Source: GCA-2718595 sp963935005 (GTDB taxonomy: Bacteria > Gemmatimonadota > Gemmatimonadetes > Longimicrobiales > Gaopeijiaceae). From it: a DNA stretch of 64,000 nucleotides. The number at the start of each line of letters is the position of its first letter. Positions within the stretch are counted from its first letter, which is position 1. Location: contig CAWWAX010000002.1 of the NCBI GenBank assembly GCA_963935005.1, forward strand, positions 27,274 through 91,273, given 5' to 3'. The translations under genes were made by a program, and so were the position numbers. Below the pieces are notes generated by a model. The model ran no database searches. It saw only the letters and a list, made by a program, of their open reading frames with translations, and was not told the DNA's origin. Shown here one piece after another: positions 34,014-42,445 of the stretch.

Positions 34014-35714
34014 TTACAAACCATCTGCTTTTATAGAATCTCTAATTGGACAGGCCCAACTCACTATGGTGCCCGCTATCAATACCATCACTGATCCGAC
34101 AACATTATAGTATAACCAGGAAATATCTGTAGTCTGTGCAACTGTAAAAACTGAGGCCATGCCCACTAACAAGCCCCAGAATGCACCATTGCCATTAGAG
34201 CTCTTCACCAAAAAAGCCAATAGAAAGACCCCTAATAAAGAACCGTAGAAGAAGGATCCGACCTTGTTGACTGCCTCAAGCAAAGAACCCAACTGTCCAG
34301 CATAGAGCGCAACCACACATCCAAACAATCCCCAGAACAAGGTTGCCAGTTTGGAAACTCCAAGCAAATGTTTCTCCGAAGCATCAGGACGCATATGACG
34401 TTGATAAAGATCTATCACCGTAGCACTAGAAAGAGCTGTTAATTCAGAGTCTAAGGAAGACATTGCGGCTGCAAAAATCACTGCAATCATTAGCCCTAAA
34501 ATTCCAACAGGTACGTACTCTACCAAGTAGGAGGGGAAAATATAGTTCACATCGTTTGACGAAGCACCTCTTACATTCTCTACAATCGAACTAGCTTCCA
34601 TTCTGATTTCAGACAGCTGAGAATCATATCCTGTTATCTCATTACGAAGTGAGGTGACATCCCCTCCTTCGCGTCGAGCTTCTAGCAATGCAAGGGTCGC
34701 TTCTTTTCTAAGCAAGTGGATACTCCCTTGTTCAACTTGAAGAGTATTGAAGTCTTCACTGAACTCACTATTCTGGGCCACAGCTACTTCTGATGCATTG
34801 AAAAGCAGCGGTGGGCGTTCGAAGTGATAGAACACAAAAAGCAAGACTCCGATCGATAAAATCGCAAACTGCATCGGCACTTTCAAGAAAGCATTGAACA
34901 GGAGGGAAAATTTACTGGCTTTAAGAGATTTGGCCGTCAAATATCTTTGCACCTGACTCTGATCACAACCAAAGTACGCCAGGGCTAAAAAGAAGCCTCC
35001 TATCATACCCGACCAAATAGTGTAAGTATTCGTTGGATCCCAGGACCAATCAATACTGGACCACATATCCTGGATTCCACCGAGATAGACGACCTCGGAC
35101 ATCCCAACGCTATCGGGCAAAGTGTCGAACAAGGTTGCAATCGCCACTCCAATACCCAAAAACATTACCAACATTTGTATGACATCTGTCCAAATCACTG
35201 CGGTAATCCCACCTACTGTGGCATAAACAATAGTTATGGCCCCCATGATGAGAATGGTGGCCTTCTCATCCCAACCCATGATCACCGAAAGAACTACAGC
35301 TGGAGCGTATAAAACAATTCCTGCACCTAGTCCCCGTTGAATAAGAAAAATCATACTTGTTGCAGTACGTGTTTTCAAATCAAAACGTCTTTCCAAGTAT
35401 TCATACGCCGTGAAAATTTTTGCATTGTAGAAGAAGGGAACGAATAGCACACAGAGAACCACCATCACCAAAGGTTGAGGCAGATACACTTGTATAAACT
35501 CCATCCCGTCATCGAAGGCTTGGCCAGTCGTCCCAATAAAGGTGATGGCACTGGCCTGGGTGGCCATCACCGACAACCCTATAACACCCCAAGGCAATCG
35601 TCTGTTAGCAAGAAAATAACCTTCCATTCCAACATTCTTTCTACTTTGATAGAGAGCGAGCCCTACGACTCCTGTAAAGTAAACACCGAAAACGACCCAA
35701 TCCAAAAGTCTCAT
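34014..35714 (-). CDS. Sodium:solute symporter (SSS family)
   Basis: A 566-residue transporter with about 13 membrane helices. WVVFGVYFTGVVGLALYQSR and VIGLSVMATQASAITFIGTT are the usual SSS N-terminus, and ALSSATVIDLYQRH carries the substrate-site helix. Between helices near residue 300 and 405 is a hydrophilic, Glu/Arg-rich insertion (EATLALLEARREGGDVTSLR), not usual in SSS carriers, possibly a coiled coil outside the membrane. It uses the Na+ gradient to import a small solute; which one is unknown. ATG 35714 overlaps the stop of a small gene (ATGA), showing coupling. Confidence 0.88.
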   Translation of the reverse strand: MRLLDWVVFGVYFTGVVGLALYQSRKNVGMEGYFLANRRLPWGVIGLSVMATQASAITFIGTTGQAFDDGMEFIQVYLPQPLVMVVLCVLFVPFFYNAKIFTAYEYLERRFDLKTRTATSMIFLIQRGLGAGIVLYAPAVVLSVIMGWDEKATILIMGAITIVYATVGGITAVIWTDVIQMLVMFLGIGVAIATLFDTLPDSVGMSEVVYLGGIQDMWSSIDWSWDPTNTYTIWSGMIGGFFLALAYFGCDQSQVQRYLTAKSLKASKFSLLFNAFLKVPMQFAILSIGVLLFVFYHFERPPLLFNASEVAVAQNSEFSEDFNTLQVEQGSIHLLRKEATLALLEARREGGDVTSLRNEITGYDSQLSEIRMEASSIVENVRGASSNDVNYIFPSYLVEYVPVGILGLMIAVIFAAAMSSLDSELTALSSATVIDLYQRHMRPDASEKHLLGVSKLATLFWGLFGCVVALYAGQLGSLLEAVNKVGSFFYGSLLGVFLLAFLVKSSNGNGAFWGLLVGMASVFTVAQTTDISWLYYNVVGSVMVLIAGTIVSWACPIRDSIKADGL

Positions 35715-35872
35715 CTAGAACTGAAATCGAGGACGGTTGACAGCCACTGCAAGGCAAGAATGAGCAACACAGAATAGAGCACTACTAAGAGATATATAGG
35801 CGTCCAACTAGAAAATATCCCAACCCTTTTGTCTTCATCAGCATGTGATTTATCCCCGCTATTTTGCCTCAT
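35711..35872 (-). CDS. Small single-helix membrane protein (53 aa) coupled to the SSS symporter
   Basis: The ORF starts at ATG 35872 behind GGGAG and ends at TGA 35711-35713, which overlaps the symporter ATG. Residues 1-17 are charged (SGDKSHADEDKR), followed by one hydrophobic helix (PIYLLVVLYSVLLILALQW) and a short tail. This shape, tiny subunit with a cytoplasmic N-tail and one helix, fits an accessory subunit of a transporter, as for known small SSS partners, although I find no recognised family. The overlap, ribosome site and membrane helix together make it a likely real gene. Confidence 0.65.
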   Translation of the reverse strand: MRQNSGDKSHADEDKRVGIFSSWTPIYLLVVLYSVLLILALQWLSTVLDFSSR

Positions 35873-35960
35873 CAGTCTCCCAGCTTATTCCTGCGTGCTC
35901 CAGACATATTCTAGTAGTAGAAAAATTGCCTTGTTCACAGTATCTACATGAATAGACCAA
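35859..35960 (-). CDS. Possible 33-aa zinc-finger micro-protein
   Basis: A TTG at 35960 opens a 33-residue frame ending at TAG 35859-35861, overlapping the start of the 53-aa gene. It contains CRYC, then 10 residues, then CLEH: a C-x2-C-x10-C-x2-H pattern that could bind zinc. The frame is open upstream to an ATG at 36041, inside the permease gene. There is no strong ribosome site. It could be a chance ORF; the tidy metal-ligand pattern is the only support. Confidence 0.25.
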   Translation of the reverse strand: MVYSCRYCEQGNFSTTRICLEHAGISWETDEAK

Positions 35961-35982
35961 CTCACTTCTGTTACCGACAAAC

Positions 35983-36912
35983 CTACCTGCTCTTGGGAGG
36001 CCAGGGAAGCGCCAAGGATCTTGGTGCTTTGGTCCGACCAAACCATCCTGAAAGAGCTATTAGGGTAAGAAGATAGGGTAACATCAAGAAAAGAGGGAAA
36101 GGCAGATCACTACCTAAAGACTGAAACAAAAATTGTAATGCTGAAGCTGCTCCAAAAAAGAGAGCGGCCCCTGCTATCAGCACTGGATTCCACCGACCTA
36201 ATACTACTACCGCTATCGCAATAAACCCTCTGCCTCCAGACATATTCTCTATAAAAGTACCAGAATCAAGAGCCAGGTGAGCACCAGCCAGGCCAGCCAA
36301 AAACCCTCCGAACATAATAGCAAGAAACCGAACAAATAAAATGCTGATTCCTGATTCCTCAGCGACAGCCGGATCTTCTCCCACAGAACGTAATTCCAAA
36401 CCCCAAGATGTCCTAAACAAAAAATACCAGAGAGTAGGAACCAAAAGGTAAACAAAATAAACCGTTATCGATTGATGGAAAAAAATCGGGCCTAGGATTG
36501 GCACTTCTGCCAAAAACGGGATTTCAAAAGATCTGAGCACAGGGAGGGTTATAATCGACCCAGTAGCCCCAAAACGAGCCTGATAGATTGCTCCTGTAAA
36601 TCCCAAACCCGCCAGCGTCGTCGCTGTACCAGCAATAATTTGATCTGTGTTCAAGCCAAGGACGAAGAAAGCAAAAACCATAGCTACTAGGCCACCACCT
36701 ATGGCTCCAAAGACCATACCCAGGAGGGCCGAGGACCATTCCAGTGCGGCCAAGGAGGCACATAATGCACCCGCAATAATTGACCCTTCTATGCCTATGT
36801 TTAAAACTCCGCTGCGCTCTGTAACAGACTCTCCAAGTGCTGCTATTACCAACGGGACAGCGAGTCGGATTGCCGCTCCTAGAAAAACAACTATTGAAAA
36901 TGATTCGAACAT
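35983..36912 (-). CDS. Nucleoside-type ABC transporter permease (second subunit)
   Basis: A 309-residue membrane protein of the branched-chain/nucleoside permease superfamily (YufQ/NupQ-like). About eight to nine helices are predicted; LGESVTERSGVLNIGIEGSIIAGA is the typical N-terminal motif, and RSVGEDPAVAEESGISI is the cytoplasmic coupling loop that contacts the ATPase. The ATG at 36912 follows the first permease stop directly. With the substrate-binding, ATPase and first permease genes it forms a complete importer, probably for nucleosides. Confidence 0.88.
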   Translation of the reverse strand: MFESFSIVVFLGAAIRLAVPLVIAALGESVTERSGVLNIGIEGSIIAGALCASLAALEWSSALLGMVFGAIGGGLVAMVFAFFVLGLNTDQIIAGTATTLAGLGFTGAIYQARFGATGSIITLPVLRSFEIPFLAEVPILGPIFFHQSITVYFVYLLVPTLWYFLFRTSWGLELRSVGEDPAVAEESGISILFVRFLAIMFGGFLAGLAGAHLALDSGTFIENMSGGRGFIAIAVVVLGRWNPVLIAGAALFFGAASALQFLFQSLGSDLPFPLFLMLPYLLTLIALSGWFGRTKAPRSLALPWPPKSR

Positions 36913-37962
36913 CTAATCCTGTTTCCTTCTTGGTCTCAGCAAGCGACGAAATAACCTGTCACTGGCCAAGACAGAGAGCAAAACCAGGGCCTCGATAGCC
37001 GAAACCCAAGTAGCCGGTATGCCAGCTTCTCTTTGCATCGCCCCAGCCCCCCCTTCCAATGCTCCAAAAAAAATACCCGTAAGTAGAACCGCTATAAAAT
37101 TGAGATTAGCCAAGAGCGCTACTGCTATTGCAGTATATCCCCAACCTGGAGACAAGCCTTCATAAAGAGCAAATGTTCGACCAGCAATTTCTATTCCGCC
37201 GGCAAGGCCAGCTAGAGATCCCGAGAGGAGGAATGTGACAATCAGCAACCCAGGAATACTGGATCTCCCAGAAACTCTTGTGGCCTCTGGGGAACCCCCC
37301 ATTGCTCGGAGCTGAAAACCCATGCTCGTGTTACTGAAGAAAAAGTACAATCCTATTACCAATATCACCGCTACTACAAAGCCGAAATGCAATCCCGTTC
37401 CAGACACTATGCTTGGCAGGCGCACAGACTTGTCTATAAGGTCAGTATTAGGAAACACACCCCTTGCTTCCTGCAGGGGCCAGCGAACTATATAACTAAC
37501 TAAATGGATGGCCACAAAATTCATAAGAATAGTTGTGACCACTTCGCTGACACCTAGGCGAGTTCGCATCAGCGCAGGTAGCAGTGCCCACAGTGCTCCT
37601 GCCACAGCTGCAGATAAAAAGACCAGGGATCCCGAAAGTAACGAAGGGTAATCCCCAACATTCAATCCTACCCACACACCCGCAATCGCACCTGCGTAGA
37701 ACTGTCCCTCAGCTCCTATATTCCAAACACCTGACTTAAAGGCAACCGTCACTGCTAGTCCAGTAACAATCAGAGGGATTGCCCGTACTAACGTTACGCC
37801 TAAAAAACTGTCTAGTGATCCGAAAGATCCTTCTAGGAGACTCTGAAAGGCCAACAAAGGGCTATAGCCTCCTAAAATCAAGGCAGCTGCCGTGAGAAAT
37901 GCCGTTAGTAAAAGAGCCATTAAGGACACGGCCAGTGCCGCCCACGAATTATGGCCCTTCAT
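36913..37962 (-). CDS. Nucleoside-type ABC transporter permease (first subunit)
   Basis: A 349-residue permease (YufP/NupP-like) with about ten helices. VTVAFKSGVWNIGAEGQFYAGA is the characteristic motif and LRAMGGSPEATRVSGRSSI the ATPase-contact loop. It pairs with the next permease to form the translocation channel. It lies 15 nt after the ATPase gene and abuts the second permease gene. Specificity is by analogy with BMP-dependent nucleoside importers. Confidence 0.88.
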   Translation of the reverse strand: MKGHNSWAALAVSLMALLLTAFLTAAALILGGYSPLLAFQSLLEGSFGSLDSFLGVTLVRAIPLIVTGLAVTVAFKSGVWNIGAEGQFYAGAIAGVWVGLNVGDYPSLLSGSLVFLSAAVAGALWALLPALMRTRLGVSEVVTTILMNFVAIHLVSYIVRWPLQEARGVFPNTDLIDKSVRLPSIVSGTGLHFGFVVAVILVIGLYFFFSNTSMGFQLRAMGGSPEATRVSGRSSIPGLLIVTFLLSGSLAGLAGGIEIAGRTFALYEGLSPGWGYTAIAVALLANLNFIAVLLTGIFFGALEGGAGAMQREAGIPATWVSAIEALVLLSVLASDRLFRRLLRPRRKQD

Positions 37963-37977
37963 TGCAAATCTCTCCTT

Positions 37978-39465
37978 TCACTGGGACAACCCCGCCCTTT
38001 GTCCCATCAACATGAGTCTGCCGATAAATTCCTTCGAAACCTCACCCTTTTTGACCTCTATTAGTCCGCCGTTGTAAATAACATAGATTTTATTCGCAAA
38101 CGTCAGAATCTCTTCTAAGTCAGATGAGATCAATACTATCCCCGCCGGCTGTCCCGCAGCATCTAACTGAGAATCCCTACCCAACAATTGCATCATCTGC
38201 TTGTAAAAGAATCTAGAAGCTTTAACATCAAGACCTTGCGTAGGATTCCGTGCAATCAAAAGATCCTGAGATCGTTTAAGCTCCCTTGCTAACACTACCT
38301 TTTGTTGGTTTCCACCCGAAAGCTCGGCTACCTTTTGTTGATGATTTGTAGCTGTTATACCATAACGTAAAATGAGATCTTTTACGTACTGCTCTATTTT
38401 ACCCCACAGCATGGTCGGACCCCACCTAAACCTTCCATCTTTCACAAGACCTAAAGCAACATTTTCTGAAACACTAAAAGAACCTATTAAAGCCTCTCCA
38501 CCTCTATCGTCAGGTATAAACCCAATCTCGGAGGGCAACTTCACAATCCCTCCATCGGGCCGACGTAACCCGCTCAGAATTTCTGCAAGTTCTTGTTGGC
38601 CATTTCCTTCTACTCCCGCTATGCCAACCATCTCTCCTCTGCGTACCACTAAGTTCACGTCCATCAACTTCTTTTCACCTAGAACACCTAAAGCTTTTAC
38701 AGAAATCAACTTGGCAACGGTGGTACCTATCGATCCGATATTCGCAAAATTGGTTCCAACCTCCTCTCCGACCATCACCTTTGACAGCCTCTTAACATCC
38801 GTTTCTTCTGGCACGGTCCTGCAAACAACTTGTCCCTGTTTTAGGACCGTTATACGGTCGCTGATCTCTATGACTTCGTTGAGTTTATGGGTTATGAAGA
38901 TTACCGTCTTGCCGTCCAGGGATAGCCGTCGAAATAGTGACATCAGTTCGGCCACTTCTTGGGGGACTAGGACCGAAGTTGGTTCATCGAAAATTAGTAT
39001 TTCTGGATCTCGTAAAAGTAGCTTTAGGATTCCAACTTTCTGTCTCTCTCCAATTGAAAGCTCCTCAATAAGCCTGTCTTCTTTAATCCACAGACCCGTC
39101 TTATCTCTTAGCTCCTTCAGCTTGATTCGCACCTTGCCATAAGGCAACACGTTTCCCTTACTAGCAAATCGGTTTCCCAAACAAAGGTTTTCGAGGACGG
39201 TGTGTGCAGGTATGAGAAGGGATTCCTGGTGGACCATGCCCACACCTTCTTTGCGGGCATCGCTGGGAGTTAAAATACTGATTGCTTTCCCTCTGATTCT
39301 AATATTGCCCTCGTCAGGGACAACAAGCCCGTTGAGGACCCTCATTAGAGTCGTTTTGCCAGCGCCGTTTTCACCGACAAGAGAGTGAATTTCTCCTGGA
39401 AAGCTGATAAACTCTACATTGTCTAACGCGGGCCTTTTTCCAAAATTCTTACTAATCTGTTCCAT
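37978..39465 (-). CDS. Nucleoside-type ABC transporter, duplicated ATPase
   Basis: The ATPase (495 residues from the chosen start) has two nucleotide-binding domains in one chain, as in RbsA/YufO. The first has Walker A LVGENGAGKTTLMRVL, signature ELSIGERQKVGIL and Walker B ILIFDEPTS; the second has GIAGVEGNGQQELAEIL as a degenerate Walker A, signature ELSGGNQQKVVLARE and then LLIARNPTQGLDVKA. The open frame runs up to 39726, but that N-terminus overlaps the binding-protein gene in another frame and is basic non-domain sequence. ATG 39465 starts just before ISKNFGKRPALDNV and is preferred. Confidence 0.88.
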   Translation of the reverse strand: MEQISKNFGKRPALDNVEFISFPGEIHSLVGENGAGKTTLMRVLNGLVVPDEGNIRIRGKAISILTPSDARKEGVGMVHQESLLIPAHTVLENLCLGNRFASKGNVLPYGKVRIKLKELRDKTGLWIKEDRLIEELSIGERQKVGILKLLLRDPEILIFDEPTSVLVPQEVAELMSLFRRLSLDGKTVIFITHKLNEVIEISDRITVLKQGQVVCRTVPEETDVKRLSKVMVGEEVGTNFANIGSIGTTVAKLISVKALGVLGEKKLMDVNLVVRRGEMVGIAGVEGNGQQELAEILSGLRRPDGGIVKLPSEIGFIPDDRGGEALIGSFSVSENVALGLVKDGRFRWGPTMLWGKIEQYVKDLILRYGITATNHQQKVAELSGGNQQKVVLARELKRSQDLLIARNPTQGLDVKASRFFYKQMMQLLGRDSQLDAAGQPAGIVLISSDLEEILTFANKIYVIYNGGLIEVKKGEVSKEFIGRLMLMGQRAGLSQ

Positions 39466-39518
39466 GACAACGGATGGGGCCGACTCGGCCTCTTCCCAGG
39501 ACGAGGATCGAGAGATGT

Positions 39519-40586
39519 TCAGGAAGAACCCTCCACTCGTTCCAGGAAATCTATCCTTGGAACAGCGATCAAGCCCTCTATTATACCCAGTCGTATAGAA
39601 TCGATTTCGTCCATGAGTTCTGGCTTGTACTTTCCTGCCAAACTGGGGTTTACCACGTAGTCTGCGGCGCCGCTTTGGCCGCCCGCATAATAGGCTTGAC
39701 CAGAAGGTATCTTTCCTTCCTTCCAAAGTTTCGCTAACTCCAAGAAAGCCTCTGGTATCCTTATTACGGCACTCCCTAAAATCACTTCTGGAATAACACC
39801 GTTCTGGTCTCTATTCATACCCATGGCCCATACTTCTTCACCCGAATCTCTCGCTTCTCGAACGGCCTGAAAAACACCAAAACTTGCTGCATCAGTATTA
39901 TGGATCAAAACATCGACCCCTCTTCTTATAAGTGTAACGGCAGCTTCCTTCGCCATTGCCACATCGTCCCAACTTCCAATCCAGCTCACAAGAACTTCTA
40001 CGTCTGGATTTACTGATTTTGCCCCTGCTTCAAAACCAGTGAAAGTTGCTTCTGCTGGAGGAATAGGCACCCCCCCTACCATACCGACTGTGCCAGTCTG
40101 GGTCATTCTTGAGGCTACTACGCCAGCCATATAACTGCCTTCCTCGAGTTCGAAAATCAGCGGTATGACGTTATCTGAAACCTGGCCTCCAGAGCTTACG
40201 ATAATTGTGACTTCTGGAAATTGCTCTCCCACACGGATGGCAGCGTCTTGGTATTCAAACCCATGAGCAAAAATCAGCCTATAACCAGAGGTGGCGTAGG
40301 CCCTAAGTGCTTCATCGTATTCAGCAGGGGTACTCGTCTGCTGATGGCTGATCCTAGCACCAAAAGTCTTTTCGATTAGCTGTATTCCTTCGTAAGCACC
40401 TCCGTACCACCCAGCATCACTGACAGGTCCAGAAGTTAGCAGTGCCACCCGAAAATCACTAAATTCAGACCCACTTGATGGACCCTCATCTCTGGCATCC
40501 CAACATGCCAAGGTGAACAAGAGTGCCACTGAAACCACCATCTTTATTTTACTGGTAGCGTTCCCCAAAATCATTCCCTTTTCCAA
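39519..40586 (-). CDS. BMP-family substrate-binding lipoprotein (PnrA/Med-like)
   Basis: A 355-residue solute-binding lipoprotein with lipobox ALLFTLAC. The mature part has FRVALLTSGPVSDAGWYGGAYE, typical of BMP proteins that bind purine nucleosides, and AHGFEYQDAAIRVGEQFPEV. It delivers a solute to the permeases encoded downstream. Order: binding protein, ATPase, permease, permease. The transcript may go on into the symporter genes below. Start ATG 40586. Which nucleoside is bound cannot be read by eye. Confidence 0.9.
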   Translation of the reverse strand: MEKGMILGNATSKIKMVVSVALLFTLACWDARDEGPSSGSEFSDFRVALLTSGPVSDAGWYGGAYEGIQLIEKTFGARISHQQTSTPAEYDEALRAYATSGYRLIFAHGFEYQDAAIRVGEQFPEVTIIVSSGGQVSDNVIPLIFELEEGSYMAGVVASRMTQTGTVGMVGGVPIPPAEATFTGFEAGAKSVNPDVEVLVSWIGSWDDVAMAKEAAVTLIRRGVDVLIHNTDAASFGVFQAVREARDSGEEVWAMGMNRDQNGVIPEVILGSAVIRIPEAFLELAKLWKEGKIPSGQAYYAGGQSGAADYVVNPSLAGKYKPELMDEIDSIRLGIIEGLIAVPRIDFLERVEGSS

Positions 40587-40693
40587 AACTCAGCTTATAA
40601 ACTCAGAGAGTCTATAAAGTTAGTAGCTCAGTTTCCAGTTTCGATAGCTTTCTTGTCCAAAGATCAAGAGCATTGATATGTTGATCAAGATAT

Positions 40694-40717
40694 TTTACGA
40701 CACTAACACAACGTAAA
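40694..40717. promoter_or_regulatory. Inverted repeat TTTACG/CGTAAA upstream of the NSS transporter gene
   Basis: TTTACG (40694-40699) and CGTAAA (40712-40717) are separated by 12 nt in the 172-nt gap between the divergent binding-protein and NSS genes. It could be an operator for a dimeric regulator. No regulator gene is nearby and no other clear signal was seen in this gap. Confidence 0.25.
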
Positions 40718-40758
40718 CTGTTTTTCCTTACTTTAACAATTTCTTAGGTGAACACTAT

Positions 40759-42147
40759 ATGAAAGACCTTCGAGAAAACTGGAGTTCAAATTTCGGCTTT
40801 GTACTAGCAGCCACTGGAAGTGCCATAGGATTGGGGAACCTGTGGAAATTTCCTTTCATTACATGGAAAAACGATGGAGGTGCGTTTGTTCTGATCTATC
40901 TGGTATGCATTATAGCAGTGGGTCTTCCTATAATGATGGCAGAACTTCTTGTTGGTCGCAAAACCCAGAAAAGTGCAGTGGGTGCTATGCGTGAGGCAGT
41001 GGGACCCGCCTGGGGTTGGGTGGGAACTTGGGGAGTCATGGCAGGGTTTGTTATTTTAAGTTACTACGCCGTCGTTGCTGGATGGTCTCTCTTCTATCTA
41101 TTCCAAACCTTGAATTGGAGCTTTTTTGGTTTTCCAGCGCAAGCCAATATGGGAGGATTATTTGAAGGATTGGCTGCAAACGGGCTATTACAAACGATCT
41201 TATCTGGTGCCTTCATGTTGCTCACCGTAGCTGTTGTTTTCTTTGGAGTCCACGGCGGCATAGAAAAAACTGCACGCCTTTGTCTGCCCGCCCTATTCGG
41301 CATCCTGCTGCTGCTGCTGTTTAGCTCTTTGACCATGGAAGGTTCGGGAGAGGCACTGAACTTCATTTTCCGACCCAATTTCTCCGAATTGGATACCGTA
41401 GCAATCCTTGAGGCCCTAGGCCATGCATTCTTCACTTTATCGTTGGGAATGGGCACAATGATAGTCTATGGTTCCTACGTAGCACGTGAACGTTCTCTTG
41501 TTAACGCCGCGGGTTCAATTGTGCTGCTAGACACCGTGATCGCACTGATCGCTACCATAATCATGTTTTCGGTGATCTTTACTGTTCCCGGAATGTCAGA
41601 ACAAGTAGATGGCTCTCCAGTAGGTATGTTGTTTATCTCGTTGCCACAGTTGTTCTATGAAGTGGTCCCCGGCGGAGTTGTTCTTGCACCAGCATTTTAT
41701 CTCTTGGTGGCATTAGCAGCCTTGACTTCAACCATCTCACTCCTGGAAGTCGTGGTCAGTTATTTCATCGATCAAAAGAAGATGGAAAGATCTCGAGCCA
41801 CTCTATTAAGTGGAGCCTGTATCTACATGTTCACCTTTCTTTCTGGACTGTCTTTCGGTGCGTTCCCGTGGCTCTCAAACTTTGAGCTTTTCGATGGCAA
41901 GGCGGGATTCTTTGCTACCATGGATCATTTTGCGTCTAATTGGGCTCTCCCGTTGGGCGGGCTGCTGATAACTGTAGGAGTTGGCTGGTTTATGCCTTCC
42001 AAAGACACCGAGGCTGAGTTAGTAGAATCTGGATCTCCAGGCTGGTTTAACTACAAAGCCTGGCTATTCGCTGTCCGGTTCATAGCGCCTGCTGCGGTTG
42101 CAGCTATTTTGGTGGCTGTCATCTTTTTTGGAAAAGACTTTTCATAG
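40759..42147 (+). CDS. Neurotransmitter:sodium symporter (NSS) family transporter
   Basis: A 462-residue LeuT-fold transporter. The N-terminal NWSSNFGFVLAATGSAIGLGNLWKFPF is the NSS signature containing sodium-site residues, and twelve helices are predicted. NSS carriers in bacteria take up amino acids, often hydrophobic ones, using Na+. The substrate is not decided by sequence. The ATG at 40759 starts right at the conserved N-terminus. Two minus-strand tRNAs follow its 3' end. Confidence 0.92.
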   Translation: MKDLRENWSSNFGFVLAATGSAIGLGNLWKFPFITWKNDGGAFVLIYLVCIIAVGLPIMMAELLVGRKTQKSAVGAMREAVGPAWGWVGTWGVMAGFVILSYYAVVAGWSLFYLFQTLNWSFFGFPAQANMGGLFEGLAANGLLQTILSGAFMLLTVAVVFFGVHGGIEKTARLCLPALFGILLLLLFSSLTMEGSGEALNFIFRPNFSELDTVAILEALGHAFFTLSLGMGTMIVYGSYVARERSLVNAAGSIVLLDTVIALIATIIMFSVIFTVPGMSEQVDGSPVGMLFISLPQLFYEVVPGGVVLAPAFYLLVALAALTSTISLLEVVVSYFIDQKKMERSRATLLSGACIYMFTFLSGLSFGAFPWLSNFELFDGKAGFFATMDHFASNWALPLGGLLITVGVGWFMPSKDTEAELVESGSPGWFNYKAWLFAVRFIAPAAVAAILVAVIFFGKDFS

Positions 42148-42169
42148 ACTACCCACGGACAAGGCATGA

Positions 42170-42242
42170 TGGTCGCTACTGGACTCGAACCAGTGACCCC
42201 TACGATGTGAACGTAGTGCTCTACCAACTGAGCTAAGCGACC
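42170..42242 (-). tRNA. tRNA-Val (anticodon CAC)
   Basis: The minus-strand sequence folds as a cloverleaf: acceptor GGTCGCT with AGCGACC, D-stem GCTC/GAGC around AGTTGGTA, anticodon stem CTACG/CGTAG with loop TTCACAT (anticodon CAC), and T arm ACTGG-TTCGAGT-CCAGT. Total 73 nt, discriminator A, no encoded CCA. CAC reads the valine codon GUG. Confidence 0.95.
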
Positions 42243-42296
42243 CCGGCTATGCTACGATCGAAAGCACGTCACCTATTACGGCTCTCTATCAATTCA

Positions 42297-42369
42297 TACC
42301 CCCACGGGGAATCGAACCCCGGTTTCCTGGCTGAGAACCAGATGTCCTAGGCCACTAGACGATGGGGGC
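42297..42369 (-). tRNA. tRNA-Glu (anticodon CTC)
   Basis: Minus-strand cloverleaf of 73 nt: acceptor GCCCCCA with TGGGGGT (one G-T pair), D-arm with TAGTGGCCTA, anticodon loop TTCTCAG (anticodon CTC, codon GAG), T arm CGGGG-TTCGATT-CCCCG. Discriminator A, CCA not encoded. It lies about 55 nt from the valine tRNA and is probably co-transcribed. Confidence 0.93.
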
Positions 42370-42445
42370 AGTAGTAGCAAAGCGTATCAAAAAAGCGGTC
42401 GAAAGAATAAGCACGATTACTTTGTGATACAACCCCAGATGCCAA

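Noticed and set aside
37978..39726. ABC ATPase starting at 39726 with a 87-residue basic N-terminal domain
   Set aside because: That part overlaps the binding-protein gene in another frame and is not like any ATPase domain. The ATG at 39465 gives the normal length.
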